This document shows positions 34,522 to 44,700 of a stretch of DNA of 64,000 nt, one piece after another. Every line of letters starts with the position of its first letter. Within the stretch, counting starts at the first letter, position 1. Origin of the DNA: Haliea sp. E1-2-M8 (lineage in GTDB: Bacteria; Pseudomonadota; Gammaproteobacteria; Pseudomonadales; Halieaceae); the NCBI RefSeq assembly GCF_030649675.1, contig NZ_JAUTDR010000022.1:1-64000 (forward strand), read 5' to 3'. Position numbers and translations under genes: made by a program. The notes below the pieces were generated by a model, which saw only the letters and a list, made by a program, of their open reading frames with translations, was not told the DNA's origin and did not search any database.

Positions 34522-36919
34522 GCTCATCGTCCTCATGCCGGTGCTCATCGTCCTCATGCCGATGCTCCTCGTCACTGTCGTGATCGACTTTGGCCGCCTT
34601 GATCGCCGCCGCAAACAGCGCCAGGCGCTCCCCCACCAGGCGTTCCAGCACGGCAGTATCGGTGCCGGTGAGCAGCCCCAGGGCCTCGTCGACATGGCGA
34701 ATCGGATAGATGCGGAAGCGCCCCTCGGCAACCGCAGAGCGCACCTCTGCCTTGAGCATCAGGTGCTCCACATTGCTCGCTGGCAACAGCACCGCGTGCC
34801 CGCTGACCGCGCCGCGCGCGCGGCAGACGTCGAAGAAGCCCTCGATCTTTTCATTGACGCCGCCGACCGCCTGCACTTCGCCGCGCTGGTTCACTGATCC
34901 GGTGACCGCGAAGGACTGGTCCAGCCCCACCCGGGCGATGGCCGACACCAGGGCACAGACTTCCGCCACCGATGCGGAGTCTCCTTCGACACCGCCGTAG
35001 GACTGTTCGAACACCAGGCTCGCCGACAGGGACAGGGGAATATCCGGCGCATAGCGATTGGCCAGGTAACGGCCGATGATCATTACCGCCTTGGAGTGGA
35101 TGCGCCCGCCCATGCGCGCCTCGCGCTCGATATCGACCAGCTGGCCACCGCCGGGGCGCGCGGTCGCGGTGATACGGGAGGGCTGGCCGAAGGCAAAATC
35201 GCCCAGGGTCATTACCGACAGGCCATTGACCTGTCCCACGACGGAGCCGCTGGTGTCGATCATGATGGTACCGCGGTGGATCATCTCGTGGCTTCGCTCG
35301 CGCAGGCGGCTGGCGCGCCAGAGTTGCTGGGTCACCGCCTGTTCCACATGGGCGCGGCCAATAACGCTGGCGCCGGACTCGCCGGCCCAGTGCTGCGCCT
35401 CCAGCAGCAGATCCCGCAGTTCGCGCTGACGCGCGGTGAGCTTGCGCTGGTCATCCGCCAGGCGGCTGGCGCGCTCGATTACCGCGGCCACGCCGCCCCG
35501 GTCCAGCGGCAGCAGGCCCGCCTCCCGGGCCAGGGTGCCGATCATGCGCGCGTACATGACCTGGTTGGCGGGGTCCCGGTCCAGCTCGTCTTCCAGGTCC
35601 GCCTGCACCTTGAACAGCTCCAGGAACTCGGGGTCGTGCTCGCAAAGCAGGTAGTAGAACAGGCGCTCTCCCAGCAGCACGACCTTGACATCGAGCGGAA
35701 TCGGCTCCGGTTCCAGACTGACGGTGCTGATCAGGCCGTAGGCCTGCTCCAGGGACTCGGTGCGGATCTCCGCCGCCCGCATGACCCGCTTCAGGGTCTC
35801 CCAGGCGCCCGGCTGGGTGAGCACCCCGCGGACGTCAATCAGCAGGTAACCACCGTTGGCGCGGTGCAGGGCGCCGGCGCGGATCAGGGAGAAATCAGTG
35901 ACCAGGGTGCCGTTGTGCACGTGGTGCTCGGTGCGACCCACCAGATGCTGGTGACTGGGCAGATCCTGGTAAATGACCGGCGCGCCCCGGCAGTCGCTGT
36001 TGTCCACCAGCAGGTTGATCTGGAAGCGGCTGAACACCGCCTCCGGTGACACCTCGGGGCTTTCGGCCAGGAACACACTGACGTGGGACAGAATCGCCTC
36101 GCGGCAGGCCTGCAGGTGGGCCATCACCCCGGCCTGCTCCCGATAGCGGTCCTCCAGCTCCGCCAGCGGCGAGCCAATCGCTGCCTGCAGCATTTCCGCG
36201 TTCAGGGCATCCGCCTGGTGGCGCAGCTCGCGCGCCAGCAGTGGCATCTGGCGGATGGCCTGGGTAAGCTTGCGCTGGAGAATGTCGACCGTGCCCTCTA
36301 TGCGCTCACGGTCTTCCTTGGGCAGCGCACGAAAAGCCTCCGGGGACATCATGCTGTCACCTTCCGCCTTGTCATCCACCGGGGCAAAGGTGAAGCCGTT
36401 GGGCGTCGACACCAGCAGGATATCCTGCTCCCGGGCCTCCCGGCGGATGGCCTCGATGGCGTCGCGCTGGCGGTCACCCATGGCCTGGTTCATTTCCTGC
36501 AGCCGGTTCTGGTATTCCTCGCTCTCGAACAGGGCGGGTATAGCCGTCTTCAACTCATCGACCAGCTGGCTCAGATCAGTATGCAATTGCTGCCCCATTC
36601 CCGCCGGCAGGGCGAGGTGGAGCGGACGCGAAGGGTCATCGAAATTGTAGCGGTAGGCCCAGTCCCCGGGCGGGGTCTCGTTTTGGGCGCGGGCGTTGAG
36701 AAATTGCGCCACCAGCTCGTGGCGGCCGTGGCCGGGATCACCCAGCACGTAGAGGTTGAAGCCGTCACTGCGGATCGCGGTGCCGAAACTCAGGGCATCC
36801 CGGGCCCGGTCGTGACCGTACAACAGGTCCAGCGATTCCAGTTCCGTAGTGGTATCGAACTGAAACCCTTCTCCGCTGCAGGTGCGGTAGACCTGCTCCG
36901 GTGCCAACGGTTCGAGCAT
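34511..36919 (-). CDS. Lon-related ATP-dependent protease (LonB/AAA_32 type)
   Basis: 802 aa. The N-terminal domain (1-300) is atypical, the AAA module shows the degenerate Walker A GDPGHGRHE (60-68, Arg for Lys), LLIDVRGVL as Walker B-like strand (359-367), and the Lon proteolytic domain at about 540-765. Catalytic Ser648 is in EGDSAS and Lys691 in GGVNEKIEG. The C-terminus (779-802) is a His/Asp/Glu tail encoded by a DNA repeat. AAGGAG precedes the ATG 8 bases upstream. Cytoplasmic quality control; no dedicated partner is visible apart from the coupled Usp. Confidence 0.92.
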   Translation of the reverse strand: MLEPLAPEQVYRTCSGEGFQFDTTTELESLDLLYGHDRARDALSFGTAIRSDGFNLYVLGDPGHGRHELVAQFLNARAQNETPPGDWAYRYNFDDPSRPLHLALPAGMGQQLHTDLSQLVDELKTAIPALFESEEYQNRLQEMNQAMGDRQRDAIEAIRREAREQDILLVSTPNGFTFAPVDDKAEGDSMMSPEAFRALPKEDRERIEGTVDILQRKLTQAIRQMPLLARELRHQADALNAEMLQAAIGSPLAELEDRYREQAGVMAHLQACREAILSHVSVFLAESPEVSPEAVFSRFQINLLVDNSDCRGAPVIYQDLPSHQHLVGRTEHHVHNGTLVTDFSLIRAGALHRANGGYLLIDVRGVLTQPGAWETLKRVMRAAEIRTESLEQAYGLISTVSLEPEPIPLDVKVVLLGERLFYYLLCEHDPEFLELFKVQADLEDELDRDPANQVMYARMIGTLAREAGLLPLDRGGVAAVIERASRLADDQRKLTARQRELRDLLLEAQHWAGESGASVIGRAHVEQAVTQQLWRASRLRERSHEMIHRGTIMIDTSGSVVGQVNGLSVMTLGDFAFGQPSRITATARPGGGQLVDIEREARMGGRIHSKAVMIIGRYLANRYAPDIPLSLSASLVFEQSYGGVEGDSASVAEVCALVSAIARVGLDQSFAVTGSVNQRGEVQAVGGVNEKIEGFFDVCRARGAVSGHAVLLPASNVEHLMLKAEVRSAVAEGRFRIYPIRHVDEALGLLTGTDTAVLERLVGERLALFAAAIKAAKVDHDSDEEHRHEDDEHRHEDDEHER
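34521..34573 (-). repeat. 21-bp tandem repeat encoding a HEDDEHR tail
   Basis: Two 21-base units (34521-34541, 34542-34562) differ by one base, followed by a partial third. They encode HEDDEHR repeats of the Lon-like C-terminus and contain several ATG codons in the frame of the next gene. In-frame slippage would change the tail length by 7 residues. Confidence 0.85.
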
Positions 36920-36972
36920 GGCAGAACTCCTTGTCTATGGAATTGCTGCCAGATCATAACAGGGACCGATGC

Positions 36973-37260
36973 TCAGATGGCGAGTTCCAGCTTGCGCGCC
37001 ATCTTGGCTTCCAGTTTCTCGTTCAGTTTGTCCGAGATCTCCTCGGCCGAAATCACCAGTTCACGCTCCACGGACCGTGCCTGAGCCTTCTCACCGGTGG
37101 CAGCCAGGGTCGGCTCCCAGGTCTCGATCAGCGGCGCTTCGTTCAGTGCCAGGATAGTACCGGCCTGATCCTGCCCGGCTGTCTGCGCGAAAGCGGTGCT
37201 GCCGAGGGCAGCGGTCAGCGCCAGGGTGGCCAATCTGACTGTTACAGCCAACGTATTCAT
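36973..37260 (-). CDS. Small exported protein
   Basis: 95 aa, unrecognised. Signal peptide MNTLAVTVRLATLALTAALG cleaved near AFAQT (about 25). The mature part is about 70 residues, helical at the end (EISDKLNEKLEAKMARKLELA) with no cysteines, and may associate with membrane or dimerise as a coiled coil. CAAGGAG lies 7 bases before the ATG. Ends 53 bases before the Lon-like gene start on the same strand, so the two could be cotranscribed. Confidence 0.68.
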   Translation of the reverse strand: MNTLAVTVRLATLALTAALGSTAFAQTAGQDQAGTILALNEAPLIETWEPTLAATGEKAQARSVERELVISAEEISDKLNEKLEAKMARKLELAI

Positions 37261-37556
37261 TACTGTTCTCCTTGAGGGTAGCGACGGGGCGGATTATCCA
37301 CCCTGTAATCGTCCGTGTGTTACGACATTGCACACATGGTAACACATATACCCATACGGAAGGATTTCGGATCATGAACAGTTTCTTACAAGCGCCGGAT
37401 ATTGAACGGTAAAAATCTCGACCCATTCTCGTTACCAGCCTTATCTAGCTGTTTTTTAATAATTTTATTAAATATAAAGCGGCGGATCAGGAGAGTGTGA
37501 AAATTACCGGAGCCGGCCTGCCGCAAAGTGTTACCTCAGACAGACGGCCGGGGCGA
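37261..37556. other. Intergenic region with an AT-rich island
   Basis: No gene is seen in this 296-base gap. It holds one AT-rich block at about 37450-37478 (TTTTTTAATAATTTTATTAA), very unlike the surrounding GC-rich sequence. It could mark a regulatory region or an older insertion scar. No clear promoter for the small exported protein could be identified. Confidence 0.5.
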
Positions 37557-38906
37557 TCAGCGGTCCGCAGGTAGCGCAACCAGCAACTGCCCCAGTCCCG
37601 CGGAAACCGGGTACTCCCCCTCGGTCCAGCCCAGTCGTACCAGCACCGCCCCGCGGGAGGGCACAATCATCACCACCTGACCCCGGTTGCCCTGCATGGC
37701 GTAGGCATCCGCCGGCAGGTCCGGCCAGCGCAGGCTGTCGCCGCCGGCGTTGAGCCAGAGCTGGTAACCGTAGCGCGGGTCATTGACGCTGGGGTTGGGC
37801 CGGATTGCGCGCGCCACCCAGTCTGCGGACAGCAGCTGCTCACCGTTGACGCGGCCCCGGCCCAGCAACAGCTGGCCCAGCCGCGCCCAGTCTCGCGCGG
37901 AACTGTAAATGTAGGAGCTGCCGACCAGCACACCGGAGGGGTCGATTTCCAACAGCGTCTGGCGCAGGCCCAGTGGCTGCAGCAGCTCCCGGTGGAGAAA
38001 ATCCAGCTGCGCCTGGGGGCCACCAAGCCGGTCGTGAAGATACTTCGCCAACAGGTTGGTGGTGCCCGAGGAATAGGAGAAGGTCGTGCCCGGCTCGTGC
38101 GCGAGGGGGCTAACCATGGCTACAGCGGCCGCGCTGTGGGCCTGGAACAGCATGCGGGTGGAATCGCTGCCCGGCGCATAGGTTTCATCCCAATCCAGCC
38201 CCGAGGTCATCTGCAACATTTGCTGCAGGGTCACCTCCCGGCGCTCATCCCCGGCCCAGGCGGCAAACAACGGTAGCGGCGGGTCCACCGGCAACCGGCC
38301 CAGCGCCTCCATGCGCCCGAGCAGGATTGCCACCACGCTCTTGCCCATGGACCAGCCCAGCAGTGGCGTGTCCGGCCCGTAGCCCTCCGCATAGCTCTCC
38401 GCCACCAGCTTGCCATCCTGCAGCACCAGCAGCGCCCGGGTCTGCAGGCCCGCGGCCTGATCCGCGGCCAGCAGCCCCGTCACCGCCGCCTGCAGCGCAG
38501 TGTCCTGCAACCGCGCCGGTGCCAATACCGGCGCGGCGCCCGCCCAGTCATCATTGGCAACCAGCGTGTCCAGCGGCGCCGTATCGCCGATATCCAGGGA
38601 GCAGCCGAGGCCGGGGCGCCAGGTGGCGCTGGTGGCTGCCAGGCCGAACAGGGAGGCCTCGGCCCGGTTGTCGCCGAATTCCAGAGTGAGCCGGCGGTTG
38701 ATCGGCGTATAACTGGCGAGATCGTCAATGATCTGCCCGTGCTCCTGGCCGCTGACAAAGTAACCAGAGCAGCCGAGCTTGGCGCCCATACCGGTCGCCA
38801 CCGCCAGCGCGTCCCCCAGACGCCAGAGAGAAAAGCCCAGCAGCGAGGGTGCCGCCAGCACCGCTACGGTCAGCACCAGCACCATCAGCACCAGCAATTT
38901 CTTCAT
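37557..38906 (-). CDS. Serine hydrolase, class C beta-lactamase/DD-peptidase family
   Basis: 449 aa. N-terminal signal/anchor (1-25), then a penicillin-binding-protein-type fold with SMGK (S-x-x-K nucleophile, about 186), a Y-S-S motif at about 275 (FSYSSGTTN) in place of Y-x-N, and a G-Q-V segment near 415. Resembles EstB/6-aminohexanoate-dimer hydrolase relatives, so esterase or amidase action in the periplasm is as likely as beta-lactam resistance. GGTGAG precedes the ATG. Divergent from the AddB-like gene across 128 bases. Confidence 0.87.
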   Translation of the reverse strand: MKKLLVLMVLVLTVAVLAAPSLLGFSLWRLGDALAVATGMGAKLGCSGYFVSGQEHGQIIDDLASYTPINRRLTLEFGDNRAEASLFGLAATSATWRPGLGCSLDIGDTAPLDTLVANDDWAGAAPVLAPARLQDTALQAAVTGLLAADQAAGLQTRALLVLQDGKLVAESYAEGYGPDTPLLGWSMGKSVVAILLGRMEALGRLPVDPPLPLFAAWAGDERREVTLQQMLQMTSGLDWDETYAPGSDSTRMLFQAHSAAAVAMVSPLAHEPGTTFSYSSGTTNLLAKYLHDRLGGPQAQLDFLHRELLQPLGLRQTLLEIDPSGVLVGSSYIYSSARDWARLGQLLLGRGRVNGEQLLSADWVARAIRPNPSVNDPRYGYQLWLNAGGDSLRWPDLPADAYAMQGNRGQVVMIVPSRGAVLVRLGWTEGEYPVSAGLGQLLVALPADR

Positions 38907-39034
38907 CAGAATCTCACCTGTATTGTGCGAACAAGCGCACAGAATAGGCCAGTCGGGCGGCGGAATAAACGCATTGCTTGAGCAACGGGAGCATTCCAGT
39001 ACACTGCTTGCACAGCCTGCAACGAGAACCTTTC

Positions 39035-41728
39035 ATGGCCGCAGCCGCGCCCGGCCCGCTTGTCATCACGCTCAGCCTGGCGGGGGATGGACCGCAACCC
39101 GTGCCCACAGCGCCCGCGTTGGGTCGGGCGAGCCTGGGGCCCGGCGCCATGTTGCGCGCGCTGGAAACCCGGCTCGGCATTCCCGCCACTGACACACCCT
39201 TCAGCACCCGCCTGATCCAGTATCTCGCCTGCGTCGATCAGTGCGACCACCCCGCCGCTTTCTACCATGCTTCCTGGCAGGCAGACCCGTTTGCGGTGGC
39301 CCGCAGCCTGCTGCAGTGGCGGGACCAGTGGTACCTGGCCGGCTGGAGCGGCAGTTTTGCCAGCGCTGGGCCGGGGCGCCTGGCCGACATGGCGGCCATT
39401 GAAGAAGTGGCCGCCAGCGCCGTAGAACCCGGCCTGGGCCAGCGCTTGCAGCGGGTGCTGGAGCTCCTGCCCACGCACAATCCGGCTATCGCGGCGGTGC
39501 ACCTGCTGGACCCGCTCGGGGATTTCCCGCCGCTCTGGCAGCGCCTGCTGCGGGCGCTGCCGACAGACCTGACCGAGGCTGCCGAGCCCGGCGCCCAGGG
39601 AGCCGCGGGCAGTGACCTGAGGCGGGTGCAGGAGCGGCTGCTGGCCGCCGGCTCCGAGCGCGCCAAAGTCAGGTTGACCGGGGATGGCAGCCTGCGGGTG
39701 CTGACCGCGGATTCCCCCCGCGGTAGCGCACCGCTGGTTGCGCGGCTGGTCCGCCAGCAGCTCGCGGCCAACCCCGGGGCCACACTCGCGGTCCTCGCCG
39801 AACAGCGCGGTGACCAGTTGGACGAGGCGCTGGAAGCCAGCGGCGGCGCACGCCTGGGTTTCGGCAGCGCCTCGCCCTGGCGGCCGGTATTCCAGCTGCT
39901 GCCGCTGGCCTGTGAACTGCTGTGGCAGCCGCTGAATCCAACCGCCCTGTTCCAGTTCCTGTCCCATCCAGTGGGGCCACTGCCGCAGCCCGTGCGGCGG
40001 ACCCTGGCGCGCACCGTGGCGGCGGTGCCCGGCATCGGCAGCCCGGCCTGGGAAAGCGCGGTGGCCGACTGCCTTGCGGCGGCCGAAGATGGCCAGATTC
40101 TGGAGGAAGCCATTGCCTTCTGGCTGCAGCCGGAACGGTTCGCGCCGGACAGCGGGGTACCGGGGGCGCAGCTCGCGGCCCGCGCCCGGCGGGTGGCCGA
40201 GTGGCTGTTGCGGGCCCGCGAAGCCAGCACGGACCCGGCCCAGCACACCCTGTACAACACCGCCATCAACCAGGCCCAGGAACTGGTGAAGGCGATTGAA
40301 CGTCTCGCGGCAGCCGGCCGCGACCGGCTGACCCGGGACAATGTCCTGCGTCTGATCGAGGACGTGCGAGGCAGCGGCAGCGCGGTGACCGATCGCTGTG
40401 CGCAGACCGCGCCCGGAGCAGGCAACGCCCTCGCCACCGGCCAGGCCGGGAGTTTCACGGCGCCGGTGGATCGGGTGCTGTGGTGGGACTGCCAGGCCTC
40501 CGACCGGGTCCAGCGCTGGCCCTGGTCCCGGCGCGAGTGCGCGGCCCTGGAGGCCGCCGGGGTCAATCTGCACAGCGAGGCGGCGCGGCTGGACTGGCTG
40601 GGCCGGGCCTGGCAGCGGCCCCTGCTCAGTGCCCGCGCGCAATGCACCCTGGTGCTGCACAGTGATGCCGCGCAGCACCACCCGGTGTGGGATCTGTTGA
40701 GCAGTATCTGCGACGGCCTGCCTGTACTCGCGGCAGCGGACCCGGGAAGCGCGGCGCTGCTGCAACTCCCGCACAGTCCGTTGCCGGCACGTACACTGCC
40801 GCCCCTGGCCCGCTGGTGGCAACTGCCCGCTGGCACCGCGATACCCGCGCGCGAAGCGGAATCCTATTCCTCCCTGGACGCCTGGATTCACAGCCCCTAT
40901 CAATGGCTGCTGCGCTACGGCGCACGGATCCAGCCGGGTTCCCTGGCCAGCGTCAGCGATGGTTCCACCCTGAAAGGCAATCTCGCCCACCGCCTGCTGG
41001 AACTGTATTTCCGGGCCCACCCGGAGGTGCAGACAATCAGGGGCAATGATATCGCCGCCTGGGTGGACACTCACTGCTACCCGCTGCTGGAACAGGAGGG
41101 AGCACTGCTGCTGGAAGCCGGACGCCAGGCCGAGTGCGAGCGCTTCATCACCGTGCTGCAGGAGGGCCTGGTGGCGCTGGTGGCGCACCTGCAGGAGGCC
41201 GGAGTCGTGGCGGTGCAAATGGAACAGGAACTGCAGGGCAGCTTTACCGGCGGCAAGCTGACCGGATCCATCGACCTGCTGGCCCTCACCGGCGACGGCC
41301 GCGAGGCCGTGGTCGACATCAAATGGGGCGGACGCAAATACCGGCGCCAGTCCCTGCTCGACGGCAGCTTCCTGCAGCTGGCGGTATACGCGCAGTTGCG
41401 GCGGGCAGCGGGCGCCAGCCACAGCCCCTGCCTGAGCTATTTCATCGTCAGCGATGCGCACATGCTGAGCCTGAACCACACTTTCTTCCCCGGGGCGGAG
41501 AATGTCACACCGTCGGCTGACACCAGCCCCGCGGACTACTGGCACCGCTTCGAGCACACCTGGCACTGGCGCAGGGCCCAGTTTGACCGCGGCCTGGTCG
41601 AAGTCACGGTGGCCGGCACCGAACCCGACGCCGGCTCCAGCCCCGGCGAGGACGGGCTGCCCATACCAGACACCAGCGACAGCTTCAGCGACTACCGGGC
41701 GCTGACCGGCTGGGATGACAACGCGTGA
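39035..41728 (+). CDS. AddB-like PD-(D/E)XK nuclease family protein
   Basis: 897 aa. The long N-terminal part looks like a helicase-fold scaffold without a visible Walker A. The C-terminal region (about 645-840) is a RecB-type nuclease: GSIDLLALTG...AVVDIKWGG (D and D-x-K) then QLAVYAQL (Q-x-x-x-Y). The family pairs with a UvrD-like partner for double-strand-break end resection. ATG 39035 was chosen because it begins the conserved region; RBS weak. Its GTGA stop/start overlap with the next gene shows coupling. Confidence 0.78.
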   Translation: MAAAAPGPLVITLSLAGDGPQPVPTAPALGRASLGPGAMLRALETRLGIPATDTPFSTRLIQYLACVDQCDHPAAFYHASWQADPFAVARSLLQWRDQWYLAGWSGSFASAGPGRLADMAAIEEVAASAVEPGLGQRLQRVLELLPTHNPAIAAVHLLDPLGDFPPLWQRLLRALPTDLTEAAEPGAQGAAGSDLRRVQERLLAAGSERAKVRLTGDGSLRVLTADSPRGSAPLVARLVRQQLAANPGATLAVLAEQRGDQLDEALEASGGARLGFGSASPWRPVFQLLPLACELLWQPLNPTALFQFLSHPVGPLPQPVRRTLARTVAAVPGIGSPAWESAVADCLAAAEDGQILEEAIAFWLQPERFAPDSGVPGAQLAARARRVAEWLLRAREASTDPAQHTLYNTAINQAQELVKAIERLAAAGRDRLTRDNVLRLIEDVRGSGSAVTDRCAQTAPGAGNALATGQAGSFTAPVDRVLWWDCQASDRVQRWPWSRRECAALEAAGVNLHSEAARLDWLGRAWQRPLLSARAQCTLVLHSDAAQHHPVWDLLSSICDGLPVLAAADPGSAALLQLPHSPLPARTLPPLARWWQLPAGTAIPAREAESYSSLDAWIHSPYQWLLRYGARIQPGSLASVSDGSTLKGNLAHRLLELYFRAHPEVQTIRGNDIAAWVDTHCYPLLEQEGALLLEAGRQAECERFITVLQEGLVALVAHLQEAGVVAVQMEQELQGSFTGGKLTGSIDLLALTGDGREAVVDIKWGGRKYRRQSLLDGSFLQLAVYAQLRRAAGASHSPCLSYFIVSDAHMLSLNHTFFPGAENVTPSADTSPADYWHRFEHTWHWRRAQFDRGLVEVTVAGTEPDAGSSPGEDGLPIPDTSDSFSDYRALTGWDDNA

Positions 41729-44700
41729 GCGCCAGGATCCACTTCATCAGCGCCGGCGCCGGCAGCGGCAAGACCTTTCGCCTCACCGGGGAGCTGCGCG
41801 ACCGCCTCGCCGCGGGGCAGGTGCAACCCGCCGGTGTGATCGCCACCACCTTTACCCGGCTGGCGGCCGGCGAGCTGCAGGAGCGCGTGCGCCGGGCGCT
41901 GATTGAAGCCGGCGAGCACGGCACTGCCCTGCGCATGGAGCAGGCCCTGATCGGCACCGTCAACGGGGTCTGTGGTGAACTGCTGCGGCGCTTCGCCTTC
42001 GAGGCCGGCATGCCCCCGGAACAGCAGGTAATCGACGAAGCCCAGGGCAACGTGCTGTTCTACCAGGCCATGGAGCAGGCCCTGGCCGGCGCCCGGCCGC
42101 GCCTGCGTAAAATGAACGCCTTGAGCCACCGGCTGCAGATCGTGGACCAGCGCAGTCGCCAGCAACTCTGGCGCCAGGAAGTCAAAAAGATTGTCGACGC
42201 GGCCCGGGCCAACAACCAGTCCGCCGCGGATATCCGCGACCTCGGCAGCGCCAGTGCCGCCGCCCTGTTGGCGCACTTCCCCACCGCGACCGCGCGGGAC
42301 CTGAACGCCGAGCTGCTGGCTGCGGTCAACCACGCCCTGTTCGAACTCGATACCGACCACGACCGTACCCAGGCCACAGCGGATTATCTGTCGCGCCTGC
42401 AGCAGGCCCAGGCGGCGTTGATCAAGCGCACCCTGACCTGGCCCGAGTGGATCGGCCTGGCCAAGGGCAAGACCGGGGCCAAATCCCGCGCCATCGCCGA
42501 ACCGGTGAGCGCGGTCGCGGCTCAATTTGAGCAGCACCCGCAGCTGCAGGCGGACCTGCGGGACTTCTGCAGCGAGGTCTTCGCCATTGCCGCCGCCAGC
42601 CTGGATACCTACCAGCAGCTGAAAAACCGCAAGGGGCTGATCGATTTTGTCGACCAGGAGCAGTGCCTCTACCAGCTGCTGGACCACCCGGAGGTGGCGG
42701 CTGTGCTGCGCGAGGAGTTGCAGCTACTGCTGGTGGACGAGTTCCAGGACACCAGCCCGATCCAGCTGGCGCTGTTCCTGAAGCTGTCAACGCTGGCGGA
42801 CGATGTCATCTGGGTCGGCGACATCAAGCAGTCCATCTACGGGTTCAGGGGTGCGGATCCGGCGCTGATGGATGCGGTGGTCGCGCGGATCGGGGAACAG
42901 GGTTCGGCGCCCGAGGTGCTGCCCCAGTCCTGGCGCTCCACCCCCGCTCTGGTGGCCTACAGCAACGCCCTGTTTGCGCCCGCCTTTGCCGACACCCTGA
43001 CGGCGGAACGGGTGACCCTGCAGCCCGCCCGGCCGGCGGCGGAGGTTCCCCCCGGGCCCGCAGTGGAATGCTGGCACCTCGAGGGGCGCAACAAACCCGA
43101 ACGGGCCGCCGCACTGGCGGCCGGGGTGCAGGCGCTGCTGGCCAGCGGGCGCCAGGTGTGCGACAAGGACAGCCGGCAACTGCGCGCCATTCGCTGTCGC
43201 GATATCGCCATACTCTGCCGCACCCACAGCAATCTCGCTGCCATCGCGGCGGCGCTGGCAACGGCGCGATTGCCGCTCCGCTACCAGCGCCCGGGGCTGC
43301 TGGCGACCCCCGAAGGCTGCCTGGCCATGGCCTGCCTGCGGCGCCTGATCGACCCGGCGGACACCCTGGCCTCGGCGGAAATCATCAGCCTTACCGAGTG
43401 CAGCAACCCGGAACACTGGCTCAGTGAACGGCTGGCCTGGCTGGCGGACCCGGAGGCAATGCCCCACCGCTGGCGCGAAGATGGCACTACCGGCCCGCTG
43501 TCGGCACTGGCCGAAGCCCGCGCCCGGGTGCGTTTCCTGACCCCGGTGGAAACCCTGCGCCTGGCGCTGGATGCGGGCGAGGTGGCACAGTCAGTGCACC
43601 GCTGGGGGCCCACCAGCCAGCGCAGCCAGCACCGGCTCAACAACCTCGCAGCGCTGCTGGCCCACGCCGAAGACTACCTGGAGCAGTGCCGGGCCCAGCG
43701 CGAACCGGCCACCGCCAGCGGCCTGGTGCTGTGGCTGCAGGCGCTGGCGGACGCCGAGGAAGATACCCAGGCCAACGGCGGCGACGAAGACGCCATCCAG
43801 CTGGTCACCCACCACGGCGCCAAGGGCCTGGAGTGGCCGCTGGTTATTGCCATGGATCTGGCCAGTGAACTGAAACCGCGGCTGTGGGGCCTGACGGTGC
43901 TGCCTTCGGTGCAGCCGGTGAGCCTGGATGATCCACTGGCCGGGCGCAGCCTGCGTTACTGGCCGGCATTTTTCGGCAACAACAGCACCGGCATCGCGGT
44001 GCTGGACACCATCGACGCCAGCCCCGAGGGGCAGGCCGCACTGGCGCGGGAAATCCAGGAGGCGAAACGGCTGCTGTACGTGAGCCTGACCCGGCCGCGG
44101 GATGCCCTGATCCTGACCCGGGAGGGCAAGAGCAGTGGCGGGCCGTGGATGGACACCCTGGGCGCGGAGTGGATGCTGCCCACCTGCGAAGAACTGCCCT
44201 TGCCTGACGGGCCCACCATTGCGGCGCGCTTTCTGGCACTCGCGGCGGACAATCACCTGCCGTTGCAATCCCCTTACCAGCCCGAGTGGCCGGACACCCC
44301 TGCCCCCGAGCCGACGCTGCTGCCCCTGCGCCAGAGCCCGTCCGCCTTCCCGCCCCTGGCGGACGCGAGAATTGGCGAGGAAATAACGCTGGGCGAGCGA
44401 CTGCCGCTGGAGCGCAACTTTGACCCGGCCACACTGGGTTCGGCCCTGCACGCGGTGATCGCCTGCCGTCTGCTGGGGCACGCGGACAGCGCGCGCATTC
44501 TCGCCGAGCACGGGGTGGAAGAAATCATTTCCAGCGCCGCCGCCGACCAGTGCAGCGACCGCCTGCTCGCTGCGGTGGCAAAGCGCTTCCAGCCGACCGC
44601 TCTCTATCCCGAGCACCCGGTCCGCTTCATCAATAGCGACGGCCAGATCGTCGACGGCTGGATCGACCTGCTGCTGGAAACCCCGGAGGGCTACATCATC

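Noticed and set aside
38906-41566. An 886-codon open frame antisense to the AddB-like gene
   Set aside because: Long antisense frames arise in GC-rich genes. The plus-strand product has nuclease motifs and coupled translation, while the antisense product has no recognisable domain.
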